Of a DNA stretch of 64,000 nucleotides, positions 22,687-35,264 are shown piece after piece. Within the stretch, counting starts at the first letter, position 1, and the number at the start of each line of letters is the position of its first letter. The translations under genes and the position numbers were made by a program. Under the pieces are notes generated by a model that had not been told where the DNA came from, searched no databases, and saw nothing but the letters and a program-made list of their open reading frames with translations. Source of the DNA: Tetrapyrgos nigripes (taxonomy: Eukaryota > Basidiomycota > Agaricomycetes > Agaricales > Campanellaceae); the NCBI GenBank assembly GCA_013368315.1, contig JAACJM010000318.1, positions 1-64,000 of the forward strand. The letters are read 5' to 3'.

Positions 22687-25600
22687 TTATCTATTCTTCC
22701 TCGAACCCTTACTCTGGTTTGGTCGGATGCGGAATCTGTCCAACGGTGGAGACAAGGACCCAGAAGGTGCTGAAGCTATAGAGCCTATTGCACGAGTAGG
22801 AAGCCGGTAGACGGGGCGATTACCTGTGGGATTACCTGGGACAGCGGAAGAGGAAGCATACGAGGGGCCCTTCTTGGCCGGCCTACCAGCTTTATGGGAA
22901 GAATTCCATCAGTGTACAAAAAGACCTGGTAATAAGCACTTACAAGGAACAAGTCTCCCATCGTCACTGGAGTCGTCACTGGAGTCGTCACCTTCATTGC
23001 CAATTCTCCTTCTTTGTCTTGAATCCTTCCCCTTGATGTCTTCATCTTCATTGCTGGAGAGACTGCCAGTTCTCCTCCTTTTATTGGCATCTAAAAAGCC
23101 ACAGTAAGTCACTAACATGCCGTACAAACTCTCGATGCTTACCCATCTTCATATTCGACAGGGGAGTAGTGAGCTCTTCTAGATCTGTCAAAGGATAAGC
23201 TATTATTCACCAACATAATAACCCTACAACTAACCCTTGTCCGTAGTCGGTGTTGCAGGACGCTGGTGAGGTTCGTCGCCGTACATGGCGAGATCCAAGT
23301 CGAGTGTTGCTGAAGAGCTTGACAAGGAAAGACTCGGAGGAAGCCTGGGAGAATTTGTGCCGTACATAAGCTGGTCCAAATCGTCGTCTAAGCCATCGTT
23401 TCTACTGGTCCTGACTGGTGATGTACTAGTTTCAGGTGTTATGTCTGCCATCTCAACGTCCTGGGAAGACTCGTCAAAGTATGGGTTGGACATGGTAGAG
23501 TCGTCCTCTTTCTCAACAGGAGCAGAAGGCTCAGCTTTGTTCTTCCCCTTCTTAGCTTTAACATTGTCCCCTCCCGGGTTGGCATGTCTAGTATCGGTGT
23601 CCGTGTCTGTAGAAGAGCGAGCTTCCATCTCTTTCTGTTTCTTCTTCTTCGCTTTCTTGCCACCTAGAGCTGCAGGCTCAGAACGATCAGCCTTCTCCTT
23701 CATATTGGTGTCTGTGTCTGAAGCAGAACGAGCTTCCATCTCCTTCTGTTTCCTCTTCTTCGCTTTCTTGCCACCCGGAGCTGCAGGCTCAGAATGATCA
23801 ACCTTCTCCTTCATATTGGTGTCTATGTCTGAAGCAGAACGAGCTTCCATCTCCTTCTGTTTCTTCTTCTTCGCTTTCTTGCCACCCGGAGCTGCAGGCT
23901 CAGAACGATCAGCCTTCTCCTTCATATTGGTGTCTGTGTCTGTAGCAGAACGAGCTTCCATCTCCTTCTGTTTCTTCTTCGCTTTCTTGCCACCCGGAGC
24001 TGCAGGCTCAGAACGATCAGCCTTCTCCTTCATATTGGTGTCTGTGTCTGCAGAACGAGCTTCCCTCTCCTTCCGTTTCTTCTTCCTCGCTTTCTCATCA
24101 CCCGGAGCTGCAGGCTCAGAACGATCAGCCTTCTCCTTCCTCTCCTTCACATTGTCAACACGCTCAGCTTTCTCTTTCTTCTTCTTGGTAGGTGGGTCAA
24201 GGTCTGCAGAAGGCTGAGCAGCGTTCTTCCTCTTAGCTTTATCATTGTCGACAACCTGTGAAGCTAACAATTGAATGTCTGGATGCTTTACTGTGGCCAG
24301 CTTTTTGGGGGCTTTTGTCTGCTTGGAGGCGTTATCTGCTTGAGATGCTTCAGCTTTCGTTTGGGCCTCGTCATCTGTAGGGTTGCTAGTCTGTTGTGAC
24401 TCATCATCGGACTGGAGCTCCTTTGGAAAGTGACCAATTCCACCGCGTATGACATCCTCTGCCTCTTGCATATCTACAGTAAAGTGACTTGAAAAGAAAG
24501 TAAGACAACTAGTCAATTTATAAACTCACCCTTGTTTAGCCTCTTGTTCTCATCAACCTTTGTGTTGGTGAAGATGCCTGCCATTGTCTCCTTTCCCTCC
24601 GCAACTTTTGTCATCAAAATATCGGTCGAGTCGTTAGCTAGGAGATGAAATGCTTTTACGGGCTTGCTTTGAGGTTGCCTAAGTGCTCGAGCAATGACTT
24701 GGGCCTCAGTCTGACTGGACCATGCTTGATCCTATGAATGCTTTAACAGAAATGTAAGAACGTTAAGCTAAAGATACTTACAAAAAGAATGACGATATTA
24801 GCCTCAGTCAGATTGAGCCCTTCACTTCCAATAACTGAAAACACGAGAACACGAGGATCATCCTCTCCTCCCTTCTTGAACTTCTCTACCGTGGCAGATC
24901 GCACGTCATAATCATCTTTTCCATCTATACTCAGGGCCTTCACACCGTAAAGCTTGAGGACCTAAAAGATATCAGGTCAGCAAAGTAGTATCATTACAAA
25001 AGAATATCTTACGAGCAGTAGCAACTTCGTAAGTGAAGGAAATTCGGAGTATATCAGAATTTTGCGTGTTCGCTTGGGCGTTTCACCAGGTTTGAGTTTC
25101 GGAGGTATAGGAAATTCAGGCTGGCCGTTTTTGAACTGAGGGTCCCCCACGTCATCTTGCTTAAGGTAATGCCTACAGAGCATGGCACAGACTGTCATTT
25201 TGGTAGATCTGATAGGATTCCATTCTTTCAGAGATTTGGGAGACGGGAGAGGATCCTCTCTGTTGTCCTTTGCATAAGCGATCAGCATACGATACTCTAA
25301 GTAGAAGCTCTATTTTCCACAACTCAGTAAAGACTTGGAATCCAATGAGCATGAACGTACCTTTGTATGCCATACAGCAAGCTCATTTGCTGTACTCGCA
25401 CTAGTTCCAACCGTTCATTAGACAAACCAAAATAGATTATATATAAAGACTCACTTGGACCTTGCCTCCTTGGCCTTGCTATGAAGAATAGATTTTTCTC
25501 GTTCAGTGAGATCAAGGTAGCACATATATTGCTTCAGGGGAGGTAAATCCAAGAGTTTCTGGCCGTTCCACTTTACACTCTGACTAGTGCGTCGAATAAT

Positions 25601-27934
25601 GTGGCCTTGAAATTGGTCATGCATCTTCTTTACGTATGCTTTCATCAGCTTGGCTACTGACTTTCCGTCATCGTCCAGCTTTTTCGCCTGTCTGATAGAC
25701 CTCTCATAGTCTTTGGAGTCAGCAAACGAAGCTTCGCTGACAAAGTAAGGAATGTCAAGAAGACGGCCCAAAGATAAAATGTCCTGTAATAACAACGGCT
25801 TAACATATAGGCTTGTTAAGCTGAAAAGATCATACACTCGCCTTGGGTGAAGTATGAAGAGGAGTCCCAGTTAGACCCAACTTGACGTAGGCCTTCTGCA
25901 TTAACGCCAGGACCGAATAATAACGGGCTCCCAGGTTTCGGAAAAGGTGCATCTCGTCCACTGTCACAGTGAGGAATTCCTGGCCGAAAATTGTCTTATC
26001 CAGTGACCTCACAAACTGCTTAGGCAACTCCCATGGCCGTTGGGTTTTATCTGCCTTCGTCCGAAATGCTGAAGTGAATTCGTTACACAGAGACTAACAC
26101 AAGTCAGTTAAAGAAAAAGGAGAGAAATAATGCACGTTACATACTGAATGTGTAGTGATTATCAAAACATTCTGAGGGCTTTGCTTTGATTTTCGAAAGT
26201 CTGAGCCCTCTCCCCAAAATTCAGGATTACCAGTTCTTGAACTTCGATAGACAAAAATGTCAACGCTTCCAGGACGAAATGTGCGTTTCACTTCCTTTAT
26301 GACCTGATCCTGAAGCGTTCCTGGAACAACGAGAAGGTGTGGAGCTGATGGAATCACCTTCTTGCCCTTTAAAAAAGGTTTTTCCTCTGAAAGCAAGTTT
26401 CGTTAGATACAAATCCTATCAACAAATGCAAGCTATCGCAGTTCGACTTACTGAGAAATGGAGGAAGTTCTTCTTTCTTCTCCTGTATGATGATGGCCTG
26501 GTTGAGGGTAGCGATGAATCCCATCATCAACGCCGTTTTACCCAGCCCTACATCATCGGCAATGAGCATACCAGTTGAAACACTAGCATCGGCCGTTTCT
26601 GATAACACCCCTCGAAAAGCAGCATGGATGCCAACCATTTGGTGCCAATGTAGTTTGAATGGCATCAAGGTTGCGATATCACCGAAAGCATCTGGGTTGT
26701 CCCATTTGTTTAGCCCTTGCTGGTGTAGATGGACGTTAAATTGATGAGGAAGTTCGTCTTTCCGGTAACCTAGCCTGCGGACCAGAGTCTCTATATTCAT
26801 TGATGCTTCAGTCCCTACACCCAGATCGCCCTTTCCTGCGAGAGACAATACATCTAGTTGAGCAGGCAACAATAAAGGGTCACCACCGCTATCATCATCC
26901 TCTCCAAAGTATGTCTCGTAGAGGGTCATCAGATACTCGATGTCTTCCTGAGATGCTATGTAAGAAACTTGTCCTTTTTTCAGAGTAGAAAGTTCTACAA
27001 CAAAAATAGAGATTCAGATTTAACTCAGCTACGGATGATCATACTACTTACGAGTGCGGTTAACCTGATTTTTCACCCGGTGACTCCTAACTTTCACTCC
27101 AAAGGCATCCAAAATACGCTCCAGTTCCAGCATCATGTCTTCCGCCATCTTGCAATTCTCCTCAGTACCGTAGATTTTTACAAGCTCTTTCCACTTGGAG
27201 ACGGCATGTATGACCTTCGCTACTTCTCTCGTTTTTGAGGTACTAGTTAGAGCTTCAAGCACGTATGTAAGTAAATCACAGCTCACATAGCAGCTGTTGT
27301 AAAACACACCTTCAAAAGAAGACTTGGCTTGTTTCTGAAGCTCGTCGAAGTTTTTCATATCCGCTAAGTGCTTCCTCCGTAGTCTGTCCCATGACCTTTG
27401 AGCCAAATGACCAGCCAAAACGCAAAGTGGTTCTAAAAGTATACCGCCTTCGAATGCTTCCTCCCCAAACAGTTCCTCTGCAATACTAATATGGGTTCTA
27501 GCGATGTAATTTTCTGATCTGGGAAACTGGGAAAGGTTTTGGTTCGCAAGCATTATCGAAATCGGATGTACGTTAGAATCTCGAAAACACTGGACCATCG
27601 TGTTATGCACTTTCATTTTCTCGAGACGACTGTTGATGAAATTCTGCCAAAGAATTCTACCCTTGGCGACCGGATAACCCTTGCCACCTTTGTAGTATCT
27701 TGTCCGTTTCGCTGATGGTAGAGAAATATAGGTACTGAAGAAAGATTTGACGTCCTTCATGTCCTCCCGGAGCCAAGGATAGCCTCTAGGCATTTTATTG
27801 TTCTCAGGAATGTTTGGAAATAGCTTCTCAATACCCGTCAAAGATTGCCACTGGGGGAGACACCATGGATAAGGCCTGTCTTGATTGGAGGCGTACAGTT
27901 CCAGAAGAACTTGAGAAATAGGAGTTAAGCCCAT
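22687..27934 (-). CDS. SNF2-family ATPase/helicase with long basic C-terminal repeats
   Basis: Hand-built 13-exon model, sum 4584 nt (1527 aa). Exons (minus): 27934-27052, 26994-26452, 26396-26145, 26093-25842, 25783-25455, 25400-25361, 25294-25013, 24961-24782, 24731-24540, 24473-23235, 23184-23143, 23090-22944, 22889-22687. All junctions keep frame. SNF2 motifs: Walker A LIADDVGLGKT (about residue 440-447), DEMH in place of DEAH (about 605), LTGTPLHTSPKD, and a motif VI-like QVIARALRQPQ (about 931). After the ATPase core comes a lysine-rich, acidic-patched tail with about six repeats of a 36-38 aa unit (KEKADRSEPAAPGGKKAKKK...EMEARS) and an AT-hook-like GRPAKKG. Family knowledge: SNF2 proteins are DNA-translocating ATPases acting on chromatin. 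No RING, bromo- or chromodomain is visible. The start is uncertain: the frame may extend upstream of 27934 through an acceptor-like CCTAG. Confidence 0.85.
23600..24160 (-). repeat. In-frame coding tandem repeat in the SNF2 gene
   Basis: Five or six units of about 108-117 bp, each a multiple of three, encoding alternating Lys-rich and Ser/Glu-rich segments. Confidence 0.85.
25784..25841 (-). other. GC-AG intron in the SNF2 gene
   Basis: The donor AAG|GCGAGT is the only join that keeps the conserved TSPKDILSLG sequence in frame; no GT donor does. Confidence 0.65.
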
Positions 27935-27954
27935 GTCGAAGTAGAACGCAGTGA

Positions 27955-28060
27955 TACTAGGACCAAGTCGTTACGCAGCTTGCTAGCCAACGTAAAAGCG
28001 GATCCAGTATCGAATAACGCAGCCTGCTAGCCAACGTATTCAGGTCCAGCAAGAGGATAG
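27955..28060. repeat. Short tandem duplication upstream of the SNF2 gene
   Basis: Two units containing GCTTGCTAGCCAACGTA / GCCTGCTAGCCAACGTA, about 60 bp apart, just 5' of the putative start. Confidence 0.6.
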
Positions 28061-28549
28061 ACAGGAAAAGTCGTTGAAGAATCTAGATAAGAATTTCTGG
28101 CCAATAGTAGTATGAGAGCTGTAGAAGAGGATGGAAAGGAGGATAGAGAGGAGGTGAAATGTCTAGTAACTTATAAGGCGGGTGTAGTAGATAAGCATTT
28201 CAGGCCAGCAGTACGAGTGCTGTAGCCAGATCGATCAGGTATGTAATGGAAAATCAGAGATGATCATCTGGCATACGTATACTCGGTAGGGAGTAGCCTT
28301 GACAACGAGTGGTTCCAAGCATGAGGCACTCCCTTTCGGAGTTCCTTCCGGCTTAATCTCCCTGAAACTGAGTAGATCAATGCATGAGGCAAGGAAAGAA
28401 TACGTCCTTGCCCTTAGCCGACCAAGTTGGGACGTGTCATGATAGACTATAGATTGCTGGTACTAGTCTGGACAGTCTCATGAGGGGGAGGTGATAAAGA
28501 TATTGTCTTAGAGGCCTTGAGCCACTTCGTCTTTCATATAGCAAGCTTC

Positions 28550-28760
28550 ACCAGAAGCATTGAAAGTTCAGGAGGTTTCCATTACCGCGTTTTTCCACAG
28601 CATTGATGTTCTCTGTCATATGGCGAGCTCCGCCAGAAGCGTTCAGGGTTCAAGAGGTTTCCATTTTTTCCACAGTATTGACGTTGGCCGTCCTGAGCCA
28701 CTCAGGCCTGGTGAAAAGTGCCCTGTAGATCTTTCATACAGAGCATCGGCTGGATGACGA
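28550..28760. repeat. Diverged copy of the CCTGAGCCACTCAGG repeat
   Basis: Contains GCGAGCTCCGCCAGAAGCG, CCTGAGCCACTCAGG and GGTGAAAAGTGCCCTGTAG as in the array at 29280-30245. Confidence 0.8.
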
Positions 28761-28899
28761 AATTCATGTGTTACATAGATAGATCACGGGTTTATCTAGG
28801 TAAATTTCTCACAATACTAAAGTGCTGCAGAAAGGGCGCTCCCTTCGACCGTTCGGTAAAATTCTAGTCTAGTAACTTTCAAAGTACTGTATAATTTCA

Positions 28900-29280
28900 A
28901 CCTTAAGTTCATGGGGTCCGGGCGTTACATTTTCTACCGGGTTCAGGGCTCCAAGTTACGTGTTACGCGTTGTGTGTATAGTACTGGCACGCATAAGGCC
29001 TGCCGCCGCCAGCGAATTTTTACCTACAAAAGTGTTACAAATGCGGTTCAGAGGCTTCCAATACGTGTGTTCAGAGGGTCTTGTTACTTGTTATGGAACT
29101 TATGGTCGAAATTATACAGTATCTAGATATATATCTTATGCCAAGTGGATTGAGGATAGAGGCACATTCTTGTGGATGGGTGGCCAATGGGTCGTCGTAG
29201 TGGTGGGTACCCACAGCACATGATGACCCATAGGAATTGACCCACGACCTACATAGGTAACCCAGCCAACACTCTGTTTT
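28900..29280. other. Gene-free insert between repeat copies
   Basis: Short ORFs on both strands but no recognisable product; not part of the flanking tandem repeat. Confidence 0.35.
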
Positions 29281-30245
29281 CATATAGCAAACTCTGCCAG
29301 AAGCGTTCAGTGCTCAAGGGTTTTCGCCACTCGTTTGTATAGAGCTTATCTCTTCGGGTAACACAAGCTCGGCTTTTTCCGTGAGGGGCCTCGCCTGAGT
29401 CACTTCTTGTATTAGAGCTTATTAGATCTGTCATATGGCGAGCTCCGCCAGAAGCGTTCAGGGCTCAAGAGGTTTCCATTTTTCTGCAGTATTGATGTTA
29501 GCTGTCCTGAGCCGCTCAGGCCTGGTGAAAAGTGCCCTGTAGATCTTTCATATAGCAAGCTCCGCCAGAAGCGTTCAGTGCTCAAGGGTTTTCCATTTTT
29601 CCGCAGTAGTCACGTTAGCCGTCCTGAGCCACTCGCTTGTATAGAGCAGGCTTGCTTTTTTCCATGAGGGACCTCGCCTGAGTCACTCCTTGTATTAGAG
29701 CTTATTAAATTTGTCATATGGCGAGCTCTGCCAGAAGCGTTCAGGGCTCAAGAGGTTTCCATTTTTCTGCAGTTGACGTTAGCTGTCCTGAGCCACTCAG
29801 GCCTGGTGAAAAGTGCCCTGTAGATCCTTCATATAGCAAGCTCCGCCAGAAGCGTTCAGTGCTCAAGGGTTTTCCATTTTTCCGCAGTGTTCACGTTAGC
29901 CGTCCTGAGCCACTCGCTTGTATAGAGCAAGCTTGCTTTTTTCCGTGAGGGGCCTCGCCTGAGTCACTTCTTGTATTAGAGCTTATTAGATCTGTCATAT
30001 GGCGAGCTCCGCCAGAAGCGTTCAGGGCTCAAGAGGTTTCCATTTTTCTGCAGTTGACGTTAGCTGTCCTGAGCCACTCAGGCCTGGTGAAAAGTGCCCT
30101 GTAGATCTTTCATATAGCAAGCTCCGCCAGAAGCGTTCAGTGCTCAAGGGTTTTCCATTTTTCCGCAGTATTCACGTTAGCCGTCCTGAGCCACTCGCTT
30201 GTATAGAGCAAGCTCGCTTTTTTCGGTGTCTGATGAAAGGGGTCT
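29280..30245. repeat. 281-284 bp tandem repeat with CCTGAGCCACTCAGG palindrome
   Basis: GGCGAGCTC(C/T)GCCAGAAGCG starts near 29436, 29719 and 30000. Each unit is itself two related halves (AGAAGCGTTCAGGGCTCAAG and AGAAGCGTTCAGTGCTCAAG) and holds a perfect 6-3-6 palindrome CCTGAG-CCA-CTCAGG. Confidence 0.9.
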
Positions 30246-30249
30246 GAGC

Positions 30250-31338
30250 CATTGCTGAAGCGTGGCGAGTATGAGGCCATCTCTTTAGAATAAGTAATTG
30301 ATTCTACAACTCACAACTTGTATGTGAAATCAGGACTGCAAAGGAGGTTTCTGTAGAATAATTGAAGAAAGAGCGTGTAATGATCGGCTTCTGAATTTAT
30401 CATAGTACTCTGTCGCCATCTCCTGTATCGTCCTTGACCTCCACATCATCTCTCTCTCCCTCTTTGATTCAAGAAAGAGCTGCCCATTTTGATGAGTGCG
30501 AGTGGTAAACATAGCCACAAGCGGAAACGCAGTGTAAAGAACTTGTCCTCATTCTTCAGCCTCATAACTGGTTCAAGGTATCAATGACAAGCCATACGTT
30601 TACTTTTCACTAGGCTTAAGTGCAGGTTTTAATCTTAGTGGCCCTGAGCCACTCAGCCTGGTGAAAAGCGCATGTGTGAAGGAACGGTGAAGACCTAGCT
30701 GAAAAATGAGCACGGCCGATGGCAAGCTGAGTCACTCCATGAATTAGTCTATGTCAATGCTGAAGTCATTCTACCTTGCTGAGCTGTAAAAGAGTCAGCC
30801 GATGGCTTAGGAACGCCTACCTGGAGTCACTTAGATTACGTTAATGCTCCGCCGATATCATCTTTGACATTCACGTTCAAGGAATCTTTGGAGGTCTATT
30901 TCACAACCCTTAGACAGGACCCTGACTCTGCTGGCTTTAAGTTGCTGTAGTAGTCTTAGTATATCAAGCGCTCCCTTTCCCTCTCTTTGACTCTCAAATC
31001 ATCCTTCCCATCTCTCTTCGACACTCGAACCAACCATTCCATCCCTCTTCAACGCTCAAGTCATCCATTCCATCCCTTTTCAACGCTCAAGTCATCTTTT
31101 CCGCCCTATCTCTACACTCAAGTCATCCTTTCTGGTCTTCTCCACCCTCTTCAACGTTCTCAACTCTTCTGATTGTCTTCGTAAGTGCTTTCTGTTGCTA
31201 TGTTTGTCTTGGTGTTCATCTTTGTGTTCACAGCCCAAGTCGTCTTCTTTGTAATCGTTCCTTGGCCCAATACATTGGAGAGCACTCTGTGTATTACCGA
31301 TACAGTGGAAAGCATTTCCTGTATTTGAGCCTTATACA
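30250..31338. other. Non-coding upstream region of gene C
   Basis: Contains single diverged fragments of the previous repeat (about 30638-30665) and, at 30970-31150, pyrimidine-rich TCAACGCTCAAGTCATCC-type repeats. A possible 5'-UTR intron (GTAAGTGC..TTCACAG) lies at about 31182-31231. No gene seen. Confidence 0.4.
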
Positions 31339-34035
31339 ATGAGCGGCTTGTACTCTACATTGCCCACAAGAACGTATGACTTGTCTGACTTCATCAAGAA
31401 GGCGAAAAGTCTTGAGGCCTCGGAAAATCCAGCTCTATACGAATTTCTGCTTACTGGATATCTCCCTTCTGAAAATCATCAAGTCGTGATAGACGTGAAT
31501 AGCAATCGTTTGGCCCAGGAACACCAGTTTTCTGCTCTTCGAGACTATGACTCCTTCCTCGGGTTTAGTACAGAGATTCTAGTAAAGACAGATCTGGCGG
31601 TGTATCCAGTTTCTGCCCCCTATGACCATTTATCTACTTCTATTCATCTTGGCTCCCAAGTCTCCAATGTATGTTGTTCTAAATTTTGCTTACTCAGGTT
31701 TTAAGTACTGATGAGTTTATTCTCAAATATAGTTTGAAGTTCCCTATCACAAGGTTCCGAATATTTTATTTGCCAAGTGGAGTGTACGACACAGTGTCCA
31801 CATATTCTTTCCCACACTGCTACTTTCAGAAGAGCCTGGAGCTATGCACAGAGGCCCCAAACTCACAGAGGGCGAGAAGCAAGCATTTTATGAATACGGA
31901 CTTCGACCGGCTATTGCCAAACTGCTGCCAGAGAACGTAGGGGACTGGCCTTCAAACTACGACTCAGAGGTTTCTCGTGCTCAGAAAATTTCAGGAGCTT
32001 CTTCTTACACGAGCAAAATGGTACCTGCTTGGGCTGTATCCAGTTTAGCTAAGGAGATGAGAAAGGCTTTTAGACAAAGGAAAATTAAATGGACGGATGA
32101 CTTCTTTTTTCTCCACACCATCAAGGGTGTTAAGCATGCTACTCAACATTCCCTGGGTATTGAGCCAGCTGCTCTAGCGTTGAAACATCTCCAGCTAAAT
32201 AATTTCATCAATATTACCAAAGGTTTCTGGTATGTCGATGTTGGGATTGAATTTTATAGTGAAGATGGACAATGCCTGCAGTGGTCAACTCATAGACATG
32301 GCGCAGTGGTTCAGGATATTTTAAAATGTTCAGAACGACAAGCTACTAGAATAACCACATTAGGAAGTAGCAAATATTATAGGGACATGGCGAGCCATCT
32401 TTCCCAAGTTTCTGGGTGTAGAATCCGTCCAGGAACAGAGGCAGCTGGCGATTTCGAAGCCGTTTACCTACAGCTGTATACTGGCGACAAAAATGCCACC
32501 TTTGCACGGGATGGAAGGTTTTACAGTAAAACACTTACAACCAAAGCTGCTATGGGGCCTGTTCAGCCATGCAAGTTTCTGGACAGATTACAGCGAATCT
32601 TTTCAGCCAGTGCCAAGTCCGACAATTCCCCTTGTAATGCAAGAGCTGAAGTACGAGTTCCTTTGCACCATGCTGAAAAAGTTTTACAAGACGTGAACTT
32701 TGATACCATTCGCCAATCCATGTTTTCCTTTTCAACAAAAGAATGGTGGTAAGTTAGTTAAATATTCAATCTTGTTTACTTTCTAATCTTTAGTTTCTAT
32801 AATGTAGGACGGCAAGAGCACTACGCACTCTAGCCATCAAGGAAGTGCTGTGTAGTCAAGCAGAAGGCCCTGGAGACTTGAGAGCAGATCCAGATGCTTT
32901 GCTCCTTACAGCTGGTTTAGTTTGGCTGGTGAACAGTATCCATGCAAGACCTGAAGATGGTCCTGCAGCACAAGACCTCATGCTTTCCATACTTCCTGTA
33001 ACTGATGCCAATAGGGAGGAAACAGACCAGACAGCCTTGTTCTATCAACCTCCCTATAACCAGAGAAATGGCAGAAAAGTTCCCTACATTCCATTTGGGA
33101 TGGTTTTCTTCAGAAGACTCCAGTTGGGGGTGGACGTACCTAGAGTACGAACAGGTGGGAATGTGTTGAGTGAAGATGCAATGAAGTTTTGGTTCTATAA
33201 GAGCTATGACGACATTAGGAGAGAAGTTTGCAGGTCAGGCATTGTATCCAGTGAAGAAATAGCCAAGAAGCGCACAGTTACAAACAAAACTCATACCAGC
33301 AGAAGATACTATTCTATTGATCCAGACAATGAGGAAGTTCTATTTGATTTGGCATCCAAGGGTTATAAGCTCCCATCTCCTGTACGCGACAGTGGATCAG
33401 ATGTTGAATCAGATACAGATAACGATGATTCGGTGGCTACTGGTAACATCGATAAGGCAATGACCTACGTGTGGAAACAATTTTTGCTGGATGTCATAAA
33501 TCGAATGCCTAATCAAGACAAGGCAACTTCTCCTTCTTGGTGCAAGCTGGATAGACTTCAGCGCTGTGAAGTGACCGAGGAGACTTTTCAAAACAATAGG
33601 CTATCAGATATTTTTAGGGCCTGCCAGTACAAAGTAGGCGAGAAAAAGCATTGGGATCTAGCATTTAAACATCTGTTTCCACCTTATAAGACCCAGAAAA
33701 GTGACAAGATCCAAAACTATCGCCAGTGTCTCTACTGGCAGTTATGGATGGATTGGATGCAAAATGCAGATGAAGCCACAGCCGTAGCTATGAGGGAGGC
33801 ATTACAAAAAAGGGTGAAAAAACTTGCGTGGTTGCCCTACGCTGCATCTGATAAAATGTGGAATACGCAAGCTGCCAAAACACCCCAGGAGTTCCAGCGA
33901 TTTCCAAAAGGCACCCAAGGCAAAGGGCCTCGTGTTGTAGTCAGGAAGGAACCAGAATGGATTAATGAATCAGATAGTGATCATTCTTCTGTAGAGGATG
34001 ATGATGATGATGAAATGCTGGATGTTCAGAACTAG
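31339..34035 (+). CDS. Gene C: large protein of unrecognised family
   Basis: Three-exon model: 31339-31668, 31733-32748, 32808-34035, sum 2574 nt (857 aa). Introns are 64 bp (GTATGT..TATAG) and 59 bp (GTAAGT..TGTAG) and the joins keep frame (SNF|EVPYHKVPN and KEWW|TARALR). The start ATG follows a TATACA stretch. The middle of the protein is rich in aromatic and basic residues (for example FWYVDVGIEFYSEDGQCLQW); two acidic stretches occur (near SGSDVESDTDNDDS and at the C terminus, SDHSSVEDDDDDEMLD), which suggests a nuclear protein but does not prove it. No catalytic motif identified. It has a normal exon-intron structure with no internal stop, so it is probably expressed or was until recently. 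It is an island between two palindromic repeat blocks, with the SNF2 gene on one side and gene B on the other. Confidence 0.75.
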
Positions 34036-34275
34036 GATTTTGTTTTCTATTCATTTGTACATTTTTTTTAGCTATGTCTTTAGCATATGCATTCTTTCCT
34101 GTTCCTTTGTCCTCTAAATTTTTACACTACATTGTAGATATGTAGAGCAATATATGTCTTTAGCTATACATGGACTCGGTAAATCATCCAACTTTCAGGA
34201 CGATTAACCCAGTATTGACCTAATAGATTATTAAAGACAATGCATTTTTTATTACCTACTTGACTATAAGGCTGT
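34036..34275. other. 3' flank of gene C
   Basis: AT-rich; no gene or main-family repeat. Confidence 0.4.
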
Positions 34276-34284
34276 AGGTAAACA

Positions 34285-34800
34285 AACCGGAACAATGTGA
34301 ACGCTGTGAGCGGACTGGAACACTTAGGGTGTTCCACTCACAGATGCTCAAAGCAGCTTCAAAGTGGATCTGCTTACGCTTTGGGCGTTCCACTCACAGC
34401 GTGTTGTAAATACAATTTGTGACGCTGTGAGCGGACTGGAACGTTTAGGGTGTTGTATAAGTACTACTAAATACGATCAAGAGAGAAACATGTAGGAAAG
34501 TGATATTCGTATGGACTAGACGTAATGAACGACGATAAATAAGAATAAGTAGGGAGGAGATCATTACACGTATCCACTTTGAGCATAAGTCGACTGGAAC
34601 GCTTTGAGCATAAGTCGACTGGAACGCTTTGGGCGTTCCACTCACAGCGCGTTTTAGATACAATTTGTGATGCTGTGAGTAGACTGGAACACTTAGGGTG
34701 TTACGCTCACAGCGTCATAATAGTACCTTGACACTCAAAGTGTCCGCGTCAAAGCGTATCCACTTTGAGTGTAAGTCGACTGGAACGCTTTGGGCGTTCC
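34285..34800. repeat. Quasi-palindromic repeats (GCTGTGAGCGGACTGGAAC)
   Basis: GACGCTGTGAGCGGACTGGA ... AGGGTGTTCC(G/A)CTCACAGCG units recur; the two sides are inverse of each other. GAACGCTTTGGGCGTTC palindromes lie between. Confidence 0.75.
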
Positions 34801-35264
34801 CCTCTGACGCGAGGAACAATAGAACCACAAGAAACCTAGCCAATGAAGGCTAGATGTGCGGATCTGTCGTCCAGGGGTGGTGTGTCGAGATCTCGTGAAA
34901 CTGGGGAAAACTGGGGACAATCAACGTAAGTGAACTCGGGGAACGATGGTCTGGGAAACTGGGAAACTCTGGGAAACTCTGGGAAATACCAGGTGAGCAG
35001 CAGCTGGGGAAAGCCTAGAAACTAACGCAGAGGGAAAGACATCTTATTCACATAAATAACTACAGTATTTACTATGTAAGCGATTGGATCCAATCGAAAA
35101 CGCAAGTATCAAACATGTAACTAGTGAAATAAATGTCAAAAGGAAGTATCGAGGAAGAATCAACCAAAACAGAAGATATCAAAATGTAAAAGTAAAACAT
35201 AAGTAGAGAAACAAATGAAATAAGTAAAACTTGTTGAGACAGACTCAATCGAAGAGAGCACAAC

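Noticed and set aside
22785..23090. Separate small minus-strand gene (101 codons)
   Set aside because: Out-of-frame reading over the last exons and introns of the SNF2 gene.
23285..24217. Plus-strand Ser/Phe-rich ORFs
   Set aside because: Antisense shadow of the Lys/Glu-rich tandem repeat in the SNF2 gene.
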